Source: an uncultured Rhizobium sp.
GTDB taxonomy: Bacteria; Pseudomonadota; Alphaproteobacteria; Rhizobiales; Rhizobiaceae
DNA length: 64,000 nt
Assembly (NCBI GenBank): GCA_945952045.1
Contig: CAMFHE010000018.1
Coordinates: 37,034-101,033 of the forward strand
Reading direction: 5' to 3'
This document shows positions 44,080 through 53,138 of the stretch, one piece after another (positions within the stretch are counted from its first letter, which is position 1; each line of letters begins with the position of its first letter). Under the pieces are notes generated by a model. That model had not been told where the DNA came from. It saw nothing but the letters and a program-made list of their open reading frames with translations, and ran no database searches. The position numbers and the translations under genes were made by a program.

Positions 44080-44934
44080 GTGGCACAGCATATAACGAAG
44101 CTCTTGCAGAGCAGCGAGCTCAGACGGTCAAATTCCGACAAGCTCATCGCGAACTACTTCGAGCGCAATCTGTCCGATATCCCGTTCGAGACCGCGAAGT
44201 CGATCGCGACGCGTCTGCAATTGTCTCCGATGACCGTGGGGCGGTATCTGCGCCGCATGGGGTTCGACGGCCTCGATGAGCTGAAGAACGAGTTGAGACG
44301 CGGTGGTTCGAACCCTGCCTGGGAAGTCAAAGAACCGGTCGCGCAATTCAAGGCGGATATCAAGGAAGGCAAGCTGCTGGCAGGGCTCATTCAGCAGCAA
44401 ATCGACAACCTCGGAATGATTTACGCGCTGACGGTCGCGCCGGAATGGGGGCAAACCGTTTCGGCGCTCGTTTCCGCCAGTGAGGTCTACGTCGCCGCCT
44501 ACCAGAACGTTCGGGGCATCGCGCAGTATTTTGCCAGCCAGCTTTCCTACACGCGACCCCGCGTTCAGTTCGTGGACGGCCTGAACGGGACGTATTCGGA
44601 GCTTCTCGACGGCTCGGTCGAAGGAAGATTGCTGTTCCTGCACGATGTGCGCCGCTTTGCCGCCAAGGCGCGCCCTCTGGCGATCGAGGCACGGAGGGCT
44701 GGCGTCAAGGTCGTCTTGTTGACCGATGAATTCTGCCCCTGGGGGGCGGAGGTGTCGGACATCTGTCTCGTCGTTCCCGGTTCGCACGGCCCCTTATGGG
44801 ATGGGGCAGCGACGATGACGGTGGTTATGGATCTGATACTGAGCAACGTCATCGTCGAACTCGGCGACGATGTTCGCGCACGCGTCGAACTCCTGACGAG
44901 GCTGCAGGACCGGTTTGGCGATTTTGAAAACTGA
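44080..44934 (+). CDS. MurR/RpiR family transcriptional regulator
   Basis: A 284-residue regulator starting with GTG at 44080 behind GAGGAGG. The N-terminal helix-turn-helix (ETAKSIATRLQLSPMTVGRYLRRMGFDGLDELKNELR) spans residues 35-75, and a SIS fold follows (residues 125-260; VYVAAYQNVRGIAQYFASQLSY, LLFLHDVRRFAAKARPLAIEARRAGVKVVLLTDEFCPWGAEVSD). SIS domains bind phosphosugars or related ligands; use beside a polyamine-type importer is unusual. It probably controls the importer and peptidase through the repeat at 42811. Confidence 0.9.
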   Translation: MAQHITKLLQSSELRRSNSDKLIANYFERNLSDIPFETAKSIATRLQLSPMTVGRYLRRMGFDGLDELKNELRRGGSNPAWEVKEPVAQFKADIKEGKLLAGLIQQQIDNLGMIYALTVAPEWGQTVSALVSASEVYVAAYQNVRGIAQYFASQLSYTRPRVQFVDGLNGTYSELLDGSVEGRLLFLHDVRRFAAKARPLAIEARRAGVKVVLLTDEFCPWGAEVSDICLVVPGSHGPLWDGAATMTVVMDLILSNVIVELGDDVRARVELLTRLQDRFGDFEN

Positions 44935-45196
44935 GCCTTTCGGCCCCAATCGCGCTTTCGCCGAACCGGGCTTGCGCTTGCATCACTCGCGCCCGACGCC
45001 AATCCGGATCAGATCGACGATCCTTACCGGATGCGGCGTCTTGCATCCGAATGGATTTTTAAGGTCGATCGCATGAGCACGTTTCAGGCAGACTGGGTCC
45101 GCGGGCATGATCCGTTGGCCTGCCGACCTGTCCTGCGCAAAACCGGCAGCCATGCGGGCCGCCGGTTCTGATTTGACGAGCTGATACCGGCTGGCT

Positions 45197-46810
45197 TCAG
45201 AACTCCTCCCAGCTCTCCTGGGTCGCGACGGCGGCGTTGCCGCGGGCAGCGGCGGCGCGGGGCGTGGAACGCGGCGCTGACGCAGGGCTGCGCGGCGCGG
45301 GCCGTTGCTGTGTGGGTTCGCGGTGACGGGATGGGGTTTGCGACGTCTGACCGGTGACCTTGAAACCGGTTACCAGTTGAGCAAGGCGCACGGCCTCCTG
45401 CGACAGCTTCTCGGTCGCGGCGGACGATTCCTCGACCATTGCGGCGTTCTGCTGGGTGATCAGATCCATGTCGCCGACGGCGGCGTTGATGCTGGCGATG
45501 CCGCTTGCCTGCTCCTGCGCAGAGCGGGCGATGGAGGCCATATGATCGTTGATGGAGCGGACCTGGCCTCCGATGCTGCGCAATGCCTCGCCGGTGCCGT
45601 GAACCAGTTGCACGCCGCGCGAGACATCGGCCGAAGATCGGCCGATCAGTTCCTTGATTTCCTTGGCTGCGGTTGCCGAGCGTTGCGCAAGTTCACGCAC
45701 CTCCTGCGCCACGACCGCGAACCCCTTGCCCTGCTCGCCGGCGCGCGCCGCCTCGACCCCGGCATTGAGCGCCAAAAGGTTGGTCTGGAAGGCGATCTCG
45801 TCGATGACGCCGATGATCTGGGTCATACGTTTCGACGAATCCTCGATATCGCTCATGGCGCGCACGGCCTCATCGACGACGTTCCCGGATTTCACCGCTT
45901 CTGCCGCCGATTGCATGACGATTTGCTGCACTTCAGCAGTCCGGGTCTGTGCATCCCTCGCAATGGTGCTGATTTCCTCCAGCGCCGCCGCCGTCTCCTC
46001 CAGGGCCGAAGCCTGGTGCTCTGTGCGCTTTGCCATGTCGTTGGTAGCAGTGGAAATCTCGCGCGACTGGTCGTTGACGAAATAGACCGTCTGGCTGATT
46101 TCGCGCATGGCAGCGCCAAGACTGCCGACGGAGGCGTTGTAGTTCTCCTTCAGCCCATCGAAATCGGCGGCAAGACGATCGTCGATTCTGGCTGTCAGGT
46201 CGCCGGAGGCAAGCGTGCCGAGGGCGCGGCCCAGCGCGGCGAGCGCCGCATTCTGTTCCTGCTTCAGCACCTCATTCTGCTGTTCCGCCGTCGCGCGCTC
46301 GTCGGCCAGCACGTCGAGATAAACGGAAATCGCATAATCCATGTCGACCAGCGCGGCCTTGATGACCGCGGAAATGTCGTCGCCGAGCTTTTGGGATTTG
46401 CCGCGGGAGAAGAAACCCTTCAATTCGTTGGAAATGACGCTGCGGACGATATTTTCGATAATCAGTGCATAGCCGCCGATATACCAGCGCGGCTCCAGGC
46501 CGAGACGCGCATGCGTGCGCCCGACGGTCGAAACGGCATCGACATAGTCGGTGTCGAATTTCGCAGACGCGATCGTCTTCCAATGCGCGATCTGGCGCTG
46601 TTTCGCATGTTCGATGTGGGCTTCGCTGGCGAAGAACCGCGCTGTGTCCGGATGGGATTTCGCACGTGTGTAAAAGGCGTTCAAAGCCGCATCGAGCGAT
46701 GCGACAATGGTTTCGTTCTGGCTGGAGAGGGCTGCCTTCTGCGCGGCTCCGAAACCGACAAATTCCAGCCTGTCGTTTAATTTTGCAGTCTTGGAGGATT
46801 GATCGCGCAT
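45197..46810 (-). CDS. globin-coupled methyl-accepting chemotaxis protein, cytoplasmic
   Basis: A 537-residue chemoreceptor with no membrane helix. Residues 15-180 form a protoglobin sensor; [19 protein letters not shown] places the proximal haem histidine at His100, as in HemAT. A HAMP-like segment (about 190-250) follows, then the signalling coiled coil with its tip [41 protein letters not shown] proline-rich linker ends in SWEEF, an xWxxF tether of the kind that binds CheR and CheB. It should sense oxygen or a similar gas and signal to CheA. No che genes are near. Confidence 0.93.
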   Translation of the reverse strand: MRDQSSKTAKLNDRLEFVGFGAAQKAALSSQNETIVASLDAALNAFYTRAKSHPDTARFFASEAHIEHAKQRQIAHWKTIASAKFDTDYVDAVSTVGRTHARLGLEPRWYIGGYALIIENIVRSVISNELKGFFSRGKSQKLGDDISAVIKAALVDMDYAISVYLDVLADERATAEQQNEVLKQEQNAALAALGRALGTLASGDLTARIDDRLAADFDGLKENYNASVGSLGAAMREISQTVYFVNDQSREISTATNDMAKRTEHQASALEETAAALEEISTIARDAQTRTAEVQQIVMQSAAEAVKSGNVVDEAVRAMSDIEDSSKRMTQIIGVIDEIAFQTNLLALNAGVEAARAGEQGKGFAVVAQEVRELAQRSATAAKEIKELIGRSSADVSRGVQLVHGTGEALRSIGGQVRSINDHMASIARSAQEQASGIASINAAVGDMDLITQQNAAMVEESSAATEKLSQEAVRLAQLVTGFKVTGQTSQTPSRHREPTQQRPAPRSPASAPRSTPRAAAARGNAAVATQESWEEF

Positions 46811-46948
46811 CTTGGTTTGTTCTTTGGCTGGGCCGACAGCAACCGGGCGGAGTGTTCCGGCGTGTGCGCACCTTACGTTGAAAAGACACCGGATGGCTTC
46901 GCTACTCTGCCTCGTCGGACCGGCATTGCGAGATTTAGCTTAACGCTC

Positions 46949-46963
46949 TTAACAATCGCTTAA
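46949..46963. promoter_or_regulatory. CtrA-like box upstream of the chemoreceptor
   Basis: TTAACAATCGCTTAA fits the alphaproteobacterial CtrA site TTAA-N7-TTAA exactly. A further TTAA lies at 46940-46943. It is about 139 bases upstream of the chemoreceptor start. CtrA controls motility genes in many alphaproteobacteria; binding here is inference. Confidence 0.45.
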
Positions 46964-46980
46964 GGAAGGGATTTAACAGC

Positions 46981-47160
46981 CCAATCAGCCAAATGAAACT
47001 GGATTTGAAACCTCAAAATCTTCGATCAAATGACGATATATACATCCGAAAATTCAAAATTTCTCAATTTATGTTTCCTATATGGCTCTTATTATTGACT
47101 ATATACAAATATCACCCCTAAAAATCATCTGCGACAATTTACATTCGACTTTTGATGATT
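46981..47160. other. AT-rich island
   Basis: By my count 55 of these 180 bases are G or C (about 31%), against roughly 60% around it. It contains runs such as GATATATACAT and CTATATACAAATATC but no gene. It could be a bent or protein-bound upstream region. Confidence 0.6.
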
Positions 47161-47245
47161 GCCGCGTGGTCTGAAGGGCGTCTTCGAAGATGGGGTTCTG
47201 TGAAAAAGGCGTGCGGGTGGCGAACGCAAAGCTGGCTCGCATGCC

Positions 47246-47275
47246 TTGACACCGTCCTGTGAGGTTCGCTTATCT
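47246..47275 (+). promoter_or_regulatory. sigma-70-type promoter of ggt
   Basis: TTGACA (47246-47251) is followed after 17 bases by CTTATC (47269-47274), or after 18 by TTATCT. This fits the rhizobial CTTGAC-N17-CTATAT pattern and lies about 80 bases before the ggt start. Confidence 0.6.
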
Positions 47276-47352
47276 GCGAACCGGTTCCATCCGGGAGGAA
47301 GCGGTTGCCGTCTTGCGGCGCCGCAGAGATCGACACGACAATCTGGGGGTCT

Positions 47353-48942
47353 ATGTCCATGCGCGACTTCATGCAGCCGAGCCGGTCCGTAGCCGTGGCC
47401 GAACATGGCATGGCGGCGACGTCGCATCCGGCGGCGACTTTGGCGGCGGTCGATATCTTGCGCGCCGGCGGAAATGCGGTCGATGCCGCTGTTGCGGCGG
47501 TCGCTGTGCAATGTGTCGTCGATCCGCATTCGACTGGCATCGGCGGGGATTGCTTTGCGCTCTATTCGCCGGCTTCGGGCCCGGTCGTGGCGCTGAACGG
47601 TTCCGGCTGGGCGCCTTCAAAGGCGTCGCTGGATTTTTACCAGGAGCGCGGCATTGTTGAATTTTCCGACACCTCCGCCCACACGGTCACGGTACCGGGC
47701 GCCATCGACGCCTGGTGCAAACTGATCGACGCCCATGGACGGCTGGAGCTTGGCCGGGTGCTGGAGCCGGCGATCGGCTATGCCGAAAACGGTTTTCGCA
47801 TCACGCCGCGCGTTTATCTCGACTGGGAGCGATATCAGGATACGCTGAAGCTGCATCCGCATACCGCCGCGCATTATCTGCCCGGCGGACGTGTGCCGCA
47901 GGTCGGCGACCGCATGGCCAATCCGGCGCTCGGCGCGACGCTGCGTGCCGTTGCCGCGCGCGGATCGGCAGCCTTTTATACCGGCGCGATTGCCGACGAG
48001 TTGATCTCCGTTCTCGGCGAAGCCGGCGGACTGCATGCGGCAGACGATTTCGCCGAATTTTCCAGCTTCTTCACCACGCCGATCTCGGCGCAGTATCGCG
48101 GCCACACGCTGCTCGAGTGCCCGCCGAACGGCCAGGGACTGGCCGCGCTGATTATTGCCCGCATTCTCGACGGCTTCGATCTTTCCGATGCCTCGCTTTC
48201 GGAATCCGACAGGGTGCATATCCTCGCGGAAGCCAGCAAGGCGGCCTATGCCGCGCGCGACGCCATTCTCGCCGATCCCACGCATATGACGACGGATGTG
48301 GATAGCGTGCTGTCCGATGCGCATATCGCCGGTTTGCGTGCCCGCATCCGCATGGACAAGGCAAGCGCCGCCACCGAATGGGATCTGCCGAACCATCGCG
48401 ACACCGTCTATGTCAGCGTCGTCGATGGCGACGGCAATGCGATGTCGCTGATCAATTCCGTCTTCTGGGCCTTCGGCAGCGGCATCTATGCGCCGCGCTC
48501 CGGCGTGCTCCTGCACAATCGCGGCCTCGGCTTCTCGCTGAAACCGGGGCATCCCAATGCGATCGCGCCGCGCAAGCGGCCGTTCCACACCATCATTCCC
48601 GCCATGCTGCAAAAGGACGGGAAGACGGTGATGCCGTTCGGCGTCATGGGCGGGCAATATCAGGCGGTCGGCCATGCGCAGGTGCTGTCGAACATGCTCG
48701 ATCGCGGGTTCGATCCGCAGCAGGCCAGCGAAGCGCCGCGCAGCTTCGCGTTCGAAGGCAGCCTGTCGCTGGAAACGACCTATTCGCAAGCCGTCAAGGA
48801 CGATCTCGAAAAGCGCGGCCACAAGGTCGAATGGGCGGACGAGCCGCTCGGCTCCTGCCAGGCGATCTGGATGGACCACGCGCGCGGCGTTCTGCTCGGC
48901 GCGACCGACCATCGCAAGGATGGCCTGGCACTGGGCTATTGA
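47353..48942 (+). CDS. gamma-glutamyltransferase family protein
   Basis: A 529-residue Ntn hydrolase. The likely self-cleavage and nucleophile residue is Thr351 in [46 protein letters not shown] near residue 57 and HNRGLGF with PFHTIIPAM complete the pattern. No signal peptide is seen, so it is probably cytoplasmic, unlike the periplasmic glutathione-degrading enzyme. It may cleave or form gamma-glutamyl amides. GGGGGT precedes the ATG at 47353; a second ATG two codons later is possible. Confidence 0.9.
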   Translation: MSMRDFMQPSRSVAVAEHGMAATSHPAATLAAVDILRAGGNAVDAAVAAVAVQCVVDPHSTGIGGDCFALYSPASGPVVALNGSGWAPSKASLDFYQERGIVEFSDTSAHTVTVPGAIDAWCKLIDAHGRLELGRVLEPAIGYAENGFRITPRVYLDWERYQDTLKLHPHTAAHYLPGGRVPQVGDRMANPALGATLRAVAARGSAAFYTGAIADELISVLGEAGGLHAADDFAEFSSFFTTPISAQYRGHTLLECPPNGQGLAALIIARILDGFDLSDASLSESDRVHILAEASKAAYAARDAILADPTHMTTDVDSVLSDAHIAGLRARIRMDKASAATEWDLPNHRDTVYVSVVDGDGNAMSLINSVFWAFGSGIYAPRSGVLLHNRGLGFSLKPGHPNAIAPRKRPFHTIIPAMLQKDGKTVMPFGVMGGQYQAVGHAQVLSNMLDRGFDPQQASEAPRSFAFEGSLSLETTYSQAVKDDLEKRGHKVEWADEPLGSCQAIWMDHARGVLLGATDHRKDGLALGY

Positions 48943-48961
48943 GACATCGGGGACTTGAGAT

Positions 48962-49447
48962 ATGGGCATGGGTGAAATTCTCTGGCGCGGCATCCTGATC
49001 GGCATCGGCGGCACCGTGCTGATGGACGCATGGGCGATCCTGCTGCATAAGGTTCTGGGGCATGACCTGCCGAACTGGGCGCCGGTCGGGCGCTGGTTCT
49101 GGCATCTGCCGCGCGGCCGCGTGTTCCACAATTCCATTGCCGAGGCCGAACCGTTCGCAAACGAGCTGGCGCTGGGCTGGATCGGACATTATGCGGTCGG
49201 CATTCTCTACGGCGTGATCCTCGCCATCTTCATGGGCGCCGGCTGGCTTGCGGCCCCGACCTTCCTGCCCGCCTTCGTCTGGGGCATCCTGACGGTCGGA
49301 GCCGGCTGGTTCCTGTTGCAGCCGGGCCTCGGTATCGGCTGGGCTGCCTCGCGCCTGCCCAATCCGACGCGGGCGCGCATCCTCAATCTCGCCGCGCATA
49401 CGGTCTTCGCCATCGGCATGTATGGGGTCGCACTGGCGCTCGCCTGA
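48962..49447 (+). CDS. DUF2938 membrane protein
   Basis: A 161-residue membrane protein with about four or five helices: GILIGIGGTVLMDAWAILLHKVLGHDLPNWAPVGRWFWHL at the N-terminus, then the HNSIAEAEPFANELALGWIGHYAVGILYG motif and a final RILNLAAHTVFAIGMYGVALAL. This matches DUF2938, whose function is unknown. It starts 19 bases after the ggt stop and is probably in the same transcript. Confidence 0.85.
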   Translation: MGMGEILWRGILIGIGGTVLMDAWAILLHKVLGHDLPNWAPVGRWFWHLPRGRVFHNSIAEAEPFANELALGWIGHYAVGILYGVILAIFMGAGWLAAPTFLPAFVWGILTVGAGWFLLQPGLGIGWAASRLPNPTRARILNLAAHTVFAIGMYGVALALA

Positions 49448-49482
49448 GCTTTATCGTCGCATCCGATCTCCCCTCTTCAGTC

Positions 49483-49498
49483 TGGCACCAGTCTTGCA
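49483..49498 (+). promoter_or_regulatory. sigma-54 (RpoN) -24/-12 promoter
   Basis: TGGCACCAGTCTTGCA matches the consensus TGGCAC-N5-TTGCW. GG at 49484-49485 and GC at 49496-49497 are exactly 12 bases apart, as sigma-54 requires. The predicted start is near 49509, giving a leader of about 38 bases to the ATG at 49547. An inverted repeat CTTGCA (49493-49498) / TGCAAG (49509-49514) overlaps it. Confidence 0.75.
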
Positions 49499-49546
49499 TG
49501 GATAATCGTGCAAGTGTCGCGACCGACAACGAAGAGGGGACAATCG

Positions 49547-49855
49547 ATGCTCGATACTCTCAAGGAAATAGCGTGGACCACAAGGGCGCTGGAAAGCGAA
49601 CTGAAAGCCCTGCTTTCGGCCTGTGCCGCAGAACTGGGCAAACTGGATAATAGGACAGCATCACTGACTGATATTTTCGCACGGCGCTTCCCCGACAAGG
49701 TCAGCCGCAGCGAATTGCAGGGCGTGTTCCGCATCGGCCGCGCGGCCCGCCACAATGAGCCGCTTTCGCCGGTGGTGGTGCGCGCCACACTGGCGATCGC
49801 CCATGATTATCGCAGCCTGGTCGCCGACCTCAGCCGCCAGCAGGCCCGCTACTAA
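49547..49855 (+). CDS. unknown 102-residue protein with a sigma-54 promoter
   Basis: A mostly helical, soluble protein beginning MLDTLKEIAWTTRALESELKALLSACAAELGKLDN and continuing FARRFPDKVSRSELQGVFRIGRAARHNEPLSPVVVRATLAIAHDYRSL. There are no membrane segments or motifs that I recognise. GAGGGGA lies eight bases before the ATG. A clean sigma-54 promoter lies just upstream. Its last 26 bases overlap the 3' end of the convergent peptidase-like gene. Confidence 0.65.
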   Translation: MLDTLKEIAWTTRALESELKALLSACAAELGKLDNRTASLTDIFARRFPDKVSRSELQGVFRIGRAARHNEPLSPVVVRATLAIAHDYRSLVADLSRQQARY

Positions 49856-50477
49856 GCGACGCCAGTTCGGGAAATCCGGAATAGAATGGCGCATGGCTGC
49901 CTTCATGGTTAGCCATGCCCGGTTTCGTCAGCAGGCCGCGCGGTTCGGCATAACTGCGGATCGTGCGACGGGGGCGTTCGTGCCACTGAATGTTGAAGGC
50001 CCAGAGTTTCGGGAAGAAACAGAGCGAGGCATAGGGCAGGTGATCGTGGATCCACCAGGCAAGCGCCTGCCAGCCGCCGATCTCGTGGCGCCGGTCCCAC
50101 ACCCAGGGAATGGCGAGGGTGGCCGTGGCGCCCATGAAGCCTTCGGCATCACGCCGGTCCCAGATATGATCGGCGGCGCTGGCGGCATTGGAGGCGCAGT
50201 TCAGGCCGTTGCGATTGCCGAAATCGTTGACCGCGGCATTGCGATAGGCCGAGCGGATGGCGATGCGCCCGAATGTCGCCTGCAACGGCTCCAGCAACTC
50301 CTCGCAGAGTTTTCGGCCGGCGGCGATGGCCAGATCGGGATCGTCGGGGATATTGGGGATGCCGTGGATGACGGCGATCTCCGAATGCAGGAAGTCGCGC
50401 AGGAAGAAATTATGCGACAGGCGCACCCGGCCCAAATCTTCCAGCCCACGCATCGATTGCGGCCGCTTCATCCGCAT
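49830..50477 (-). CDS. M15 peptidase-like protein
   Basis: A 215-residue soluble protein. SHNFFLRDFLHSEIAVIHGIPNIPDDPDLAIAAGRKLCEELLEPLQATFGRIAIRSAYRNAAVN resembles the N-half of M15-type cell-wall carboxypeptidases (F..xEFL.S..A...gI.N.P...IRSAYR). The zinc ligands are not obvious: DHIWDRRDAEG replaces the usual HxxxxAxD pattern, so activity is doubtful. There is no signal peptide. The C-terminal tail overlaps the convergent gene by 26 bases. Confidence 0.55.
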   Translation of the reverse strand: MRMKRPQSMRGLEDLGRVRLSHNFFLRDFLHSEIAVIHGIPNIPDDPDLAIAAGRKLCEELLEPLQATFGRIAIRSAYRNAAVNDFGNRNGLNCASNAASAADHIWDRRDAEGFMGATATLAIPWVWDRRHEIGGWQALAWWIHDHLPYASLCFFPKLWAFNIQWHERPRRTIRSYAEPRGLLTKPGMANHEGSHAPFYSGFPELASLSSGPAGG

Positions 50478-50537
50478 CCTCCCCTGTTTCAGGTGGCAGC
50501 ATAGCCGGCCAGGCCGCGCGCGCCACCCGAAACGCCG

Positions 50538-51413
50538 TCACTTTCCGCTTAGCGTCGCACCAATGCTTGCGGCAACGACGAGGACGGTGCCGGCCATCTG
50601 CGAGAGCGTCATCGATTGCGACAGGATGAGAAATCCCGATAGCGCCCCGAAAGCCGGCTCCAGGCTCATCAGGATGCCGAAGGTCGAGGTCGGCATGCGG
50701 CGCAGCGCAATCATCTCCAGCGCATAGGGCATCAGCGGCACGAGGATAGCGATGCCGATCATCGCCGCCATGCCTTCGAAGGTCAGGCCGGACACGCCCT
50801 GTACGAAACCGAGCGGCGTGGCGACCAGCGCTGCCGCCGTCAGCGACATCGCCAGTCCGTCCAGACCATCGAACGCCGCTCCCACCTTCTTGGTCAGCAG
50901 AATATAGGTGCCCCAGCAGACCGCGGCGCCACCGGCAAAGAGAACGCCGGGCAGGTTTCCGACCCAGGCGGTGCCGTCATAGGACAGCAGCAGGACGCCG
51001 GCGCCGGCCAGCAGCGGAAAGGCCAGACGCCAGCCGAGACCGTAGCCGAGCGTTGCGACCGTCAGCGGCCCCAGAAAATCGATCGCCACGGCAAGGCCGA
51101 GCGGGATGCGCTGCATGGCGGCGAAGAAGCAGATGTTCATCACCGTCGTCGTCGCGCCAAGCGTCAAGGCCATCAGCCATTGCTGGCGGGTGTATCGCGA
51201 AAATTTCGGTCGGACCAGAATGAGCAGCATCGCGGCGGCAAAGGCCAGCCGCAGCCAGGCCGTGCCCATCGGCCCGTGAACGGCAAGCGCCGGCGCCGAC
51301 AGGGCGACGCCGAACTGGATCGAGACCATCGACGTCAGGCACATCAGCGCGCCGAGCGCCAGACCGCCGCCCGTCTGCGCAGCCGGGCGCGCCTCGGTAT
51401 CGATATTGTTCAA
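50538..51413 (-). CDS. EamA family exporter (RhtA-like)
   Basis: A 291-residue inner-membrane protein with ten helices in two EamA repeats (about residues 20-140 and 155-285). QFGVALSAPALAVHGPMGTAWLRLAFAA and LRRMPTSTFGILMSLEPAFGALSGFLIL are RhtA-like, a family that exports threonine or homoserine and other small metabolites. The exported compound is not known. The histone-deacetylase-like gene lies 77 bases upstream on the same strand. Confidence 0.88.
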   Translation of the reverse strand: MNNIDTEARPAAQTGGGLALGALMCLTSMVSIQFGVALSAPALAVHGPMGTAWLRLAFAAAMLLILVRPKFSRYTRQQWLMALTLGATTTVMNICFFAAMQRIPLGLAVAIDFLGPLTVATLGYGLGWRLAFPLLAGAGVLLLSYDGTAWVGNLPGVLFAGGAAVCWGTYILLTKKVGAAFDGLDGLAMSLTAAALVATPLGFVQGVSGLTFEGMAAMIGIAILVPLMPYALEMIALRRMPTSTFGILMSLEPAFGALSGFLILSQSMTLSQMAGTVLVVAASIGATLSGK

Positions 51414-51490
51414 GATTTCCTCCCTGAAGCGATAAGGCGCAAACGACGATGCGTCTGCGCCTTCGCATCATATCTCCGTCAAACGAACCC

Positions 51491-52516
51491 TCAGGCCTCC
51501 AGCCCCTTGAGCACATTTGCGGTATTGATACCGATTTCATTGACGCCGTAACCACCTTCCAGGCAGACAAGCACTGGCAGGCCGGCCTTGGCGATCTTCT
51601 CGCCCATGGTGATGTAATCTGGCGTCTTCAGCTTGAAGAAGGAGATGGCGTCGCGCTCGAACGTGTCGACGCCCAGCGACAGCACGATCACCTCGGCGCC
51701 AAACGCCTTGATCTTTGCCAGGGAGTCGTCGAGCGCCTGCGACCAGATATCCCAGGCAGTGCCGGGCGGCATCGGATAATTGTGGTTGAAGCCCTCGCCA
51801 GTACCCTCGCCGATCTCGTCGGCAAAACCGAGATAATAGGGGAAGGCATCGGCGGGATCGCCGTGCAGCGAGGCGAAGAGCACGTCGTCGCGCTTGTAGA
51901 AAATGTCCTGCGTGCCGTTGCCGTGATGGAAATCGACGTCGAGGATCGCAACCTTCTTCGCGCCATGATCGAGGAAGCGCTGGGCGGCGACGGCGGCATT
52001 GTTGATGAAGCAATAGCCGCCATAGAGATCGATGCCGGCATGGTGGCCCGGCGGACGGCAGAGCGAGAAGCAGAAACGATTGCCGGCATTGATCCAGTCG
52101 ACGCCGGTCAAAGCCACGTTCATCGAGGAGATCGCCGCCTTGTAGGTGCCCTGCGTGATCGCGGTTTCGAGCGCATTGGCGTAATAGCCGACGACGCCGT
52201 CGATATTGTTCGGGCGCTTCTGGCGGGCGCGGCGATAGGGGATCGCGGTCGGGATCACCTCGCCCTCGAAGCCTTCGGCGACCCAACGATCCCAGACGGT
52301 GGCGAGGAAGTCCAGGAATTCGCGGTCATGCACCTTTTCCGCCGTTTCCAACCCATAGGACTGCGGCGCGACCACATCCGTAAAACCTTCGTCCTTGACG
52401 GCTTGCAGGATCCATTCGGCCCGGAACGGTCCCTCGAAAGGCTTTACCAGAAGGCCGCCATGCAATTCGGTCTTGGCATCCCGCAATTTATGGTCTTCGG
52501 AATAAATGACGCGCAT
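51491..52516 (-). CDS. histone-deacetylase fold amidohydrolase, acetylpolyamine amidohydrolase (AphA) type
   Basis: A 341-residue zinc enzyme with exactly the usual AphA length. The paired histidines are in RPPGHHAG near residue 158, the zinc ligands in DVDFHHGNGTQD near 195 and in LSLGVDTFERDAI near 285, and GLEGGY-like CLEGGYG closes the site. It should remove acetyl groups from acetylputrescine, acetylcadaverine or related amides in the cytoplasm. The start at 52516 has AGGGAA upstream; a longer frame adds a poor N-terminus. GNAT and XRE-cupin genes lie upstream on the same strand. Confidence 0.9.
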   Translation of the reverse strand: MRVIYSEDHKLRDAKTELHGGLLVKPFEGPFRAEWILQAVKDEGFTDVVAPQSYGLETAEKVHDREFLDFLATVWDRWVAEGFEGEVIPTAIPYRRARQKRPNNIDGVVGYYANALETAITQGTYKAAISSMNVALTGVDWINAGNRFCFSLCRPPGHHAGIDLYGGYCFINNAAVAAQRFLDHGAKKVAILDVDFHHGNGTQDIFYKRDDVLFASLHGDPADAFPYYLGFADEIGEGTGEGFNHNYPMPPGTAWDIWSQALDDSLAKIKAFGAEVIVLSLGVDTFERDAISFFKLKTPDYITMGEKIAKAGLPVLVCLEGGYGVNEIGINTANVLKGLEA

Positions 52517-52605
52517 ATCTTCCCTGTCCTGATCTCTGAAAAGAAAATCCGAAAATTTGATCAAATCAGACTAGCGTCCTTTTCAACCCGGATGCAAGCG
52601 AGGTC

Positions 52606-53124
52606 TCATCCGATCCGCTTGTAAAAGACGGTGGTGTCGCAAGAACGACCATCCGGGAACAGGGCATAGTCGGGAATGACGCCGGAGCGCTGCCAGCCGA
52701 GCTTTTCATAGAGCGCCTCGGCCGGCTCGCCGGTGGCGGTGTCGAGCACCAGCAGGCTGCGGCCGCGCCGCGCGGCTTCGGTTTCGGCGGCCTGCATCAA
52801 CAGTTTCGAGAGGCCGCGGCCACGGGCATCGCGATGCACCAGCAGTTTCATCAGATCGGCGCGATGCGGCTGGTTCGGCTTCAGGGCAAAACCGATCTGC
52901 ACCGTGCCGACCACGCGGCCCTCGACCTCGGCGACGAACAGCAGAACCTCGCCACGCCCGACCGCCGCCGCGACGCTGCGCCAGAATGGTTCCGCATCGG
53001 CAGGCGCAAACGGCGCCATGAAGCCGACCGAAGCGCCGCCCTCGACGCAATCGGCCAGGATGACATTGAGATCGGCCAAGACATCGAGGGTCTGGCCTTC
53101 ATCGAGACGACGGACGACGGACAT
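52606..53124 (-). CDS. GNAT family N-acetyltransferase
   Basis: A 172-residue acetyl-CoA-dependent transferase. VVGTVQIGFALKPNQPHRADLMKLLVHRDARGRGLSKLLMQAAETEA holds strand 4 and the R/Q-x-x-G-x-G/A loop (RGRGLS). LLVLDTATGEPAEALYEKLGW is the usual end. Its acceptor is unknown; the neighbouring amidohydrolase makes an amine or polyamine plausible. It lies 14 bases after the XRE-cupin stop, so the two are probably co-transcribed. Confidence 0.9.
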   Translation of the reverse strand: MSVVRRLDEGQTLDVLADLNVILADCVEGGASVGFMAPFAPADAEPFWRSVAAAVGRGEVLLFVAEVEGRVVGTVQIGFALKPNQPHRADLMKLLVHRDARGRGLSKLLMQAAETEAARRGRSLLVLDTATGEPAEALYEKLGWQRSGVIPDYALFPDGRSCDTTVFYKRIG

Positions 53125-53138
53125 GCAAGAATCTCCGG

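Larger units (their letters stand above)
46811..47352. other. divergent intergenic region, chemoreceptor / ggt
   Basis: 542 bases. From the chemoreceptor side it holds a CtrA-like box (46949-46963), an AT-rich stretch (46981-47160) and, near ggt, a good sigma-70-type promoter (47246-47275). No open frame looks coding. Confidence 0.6.
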
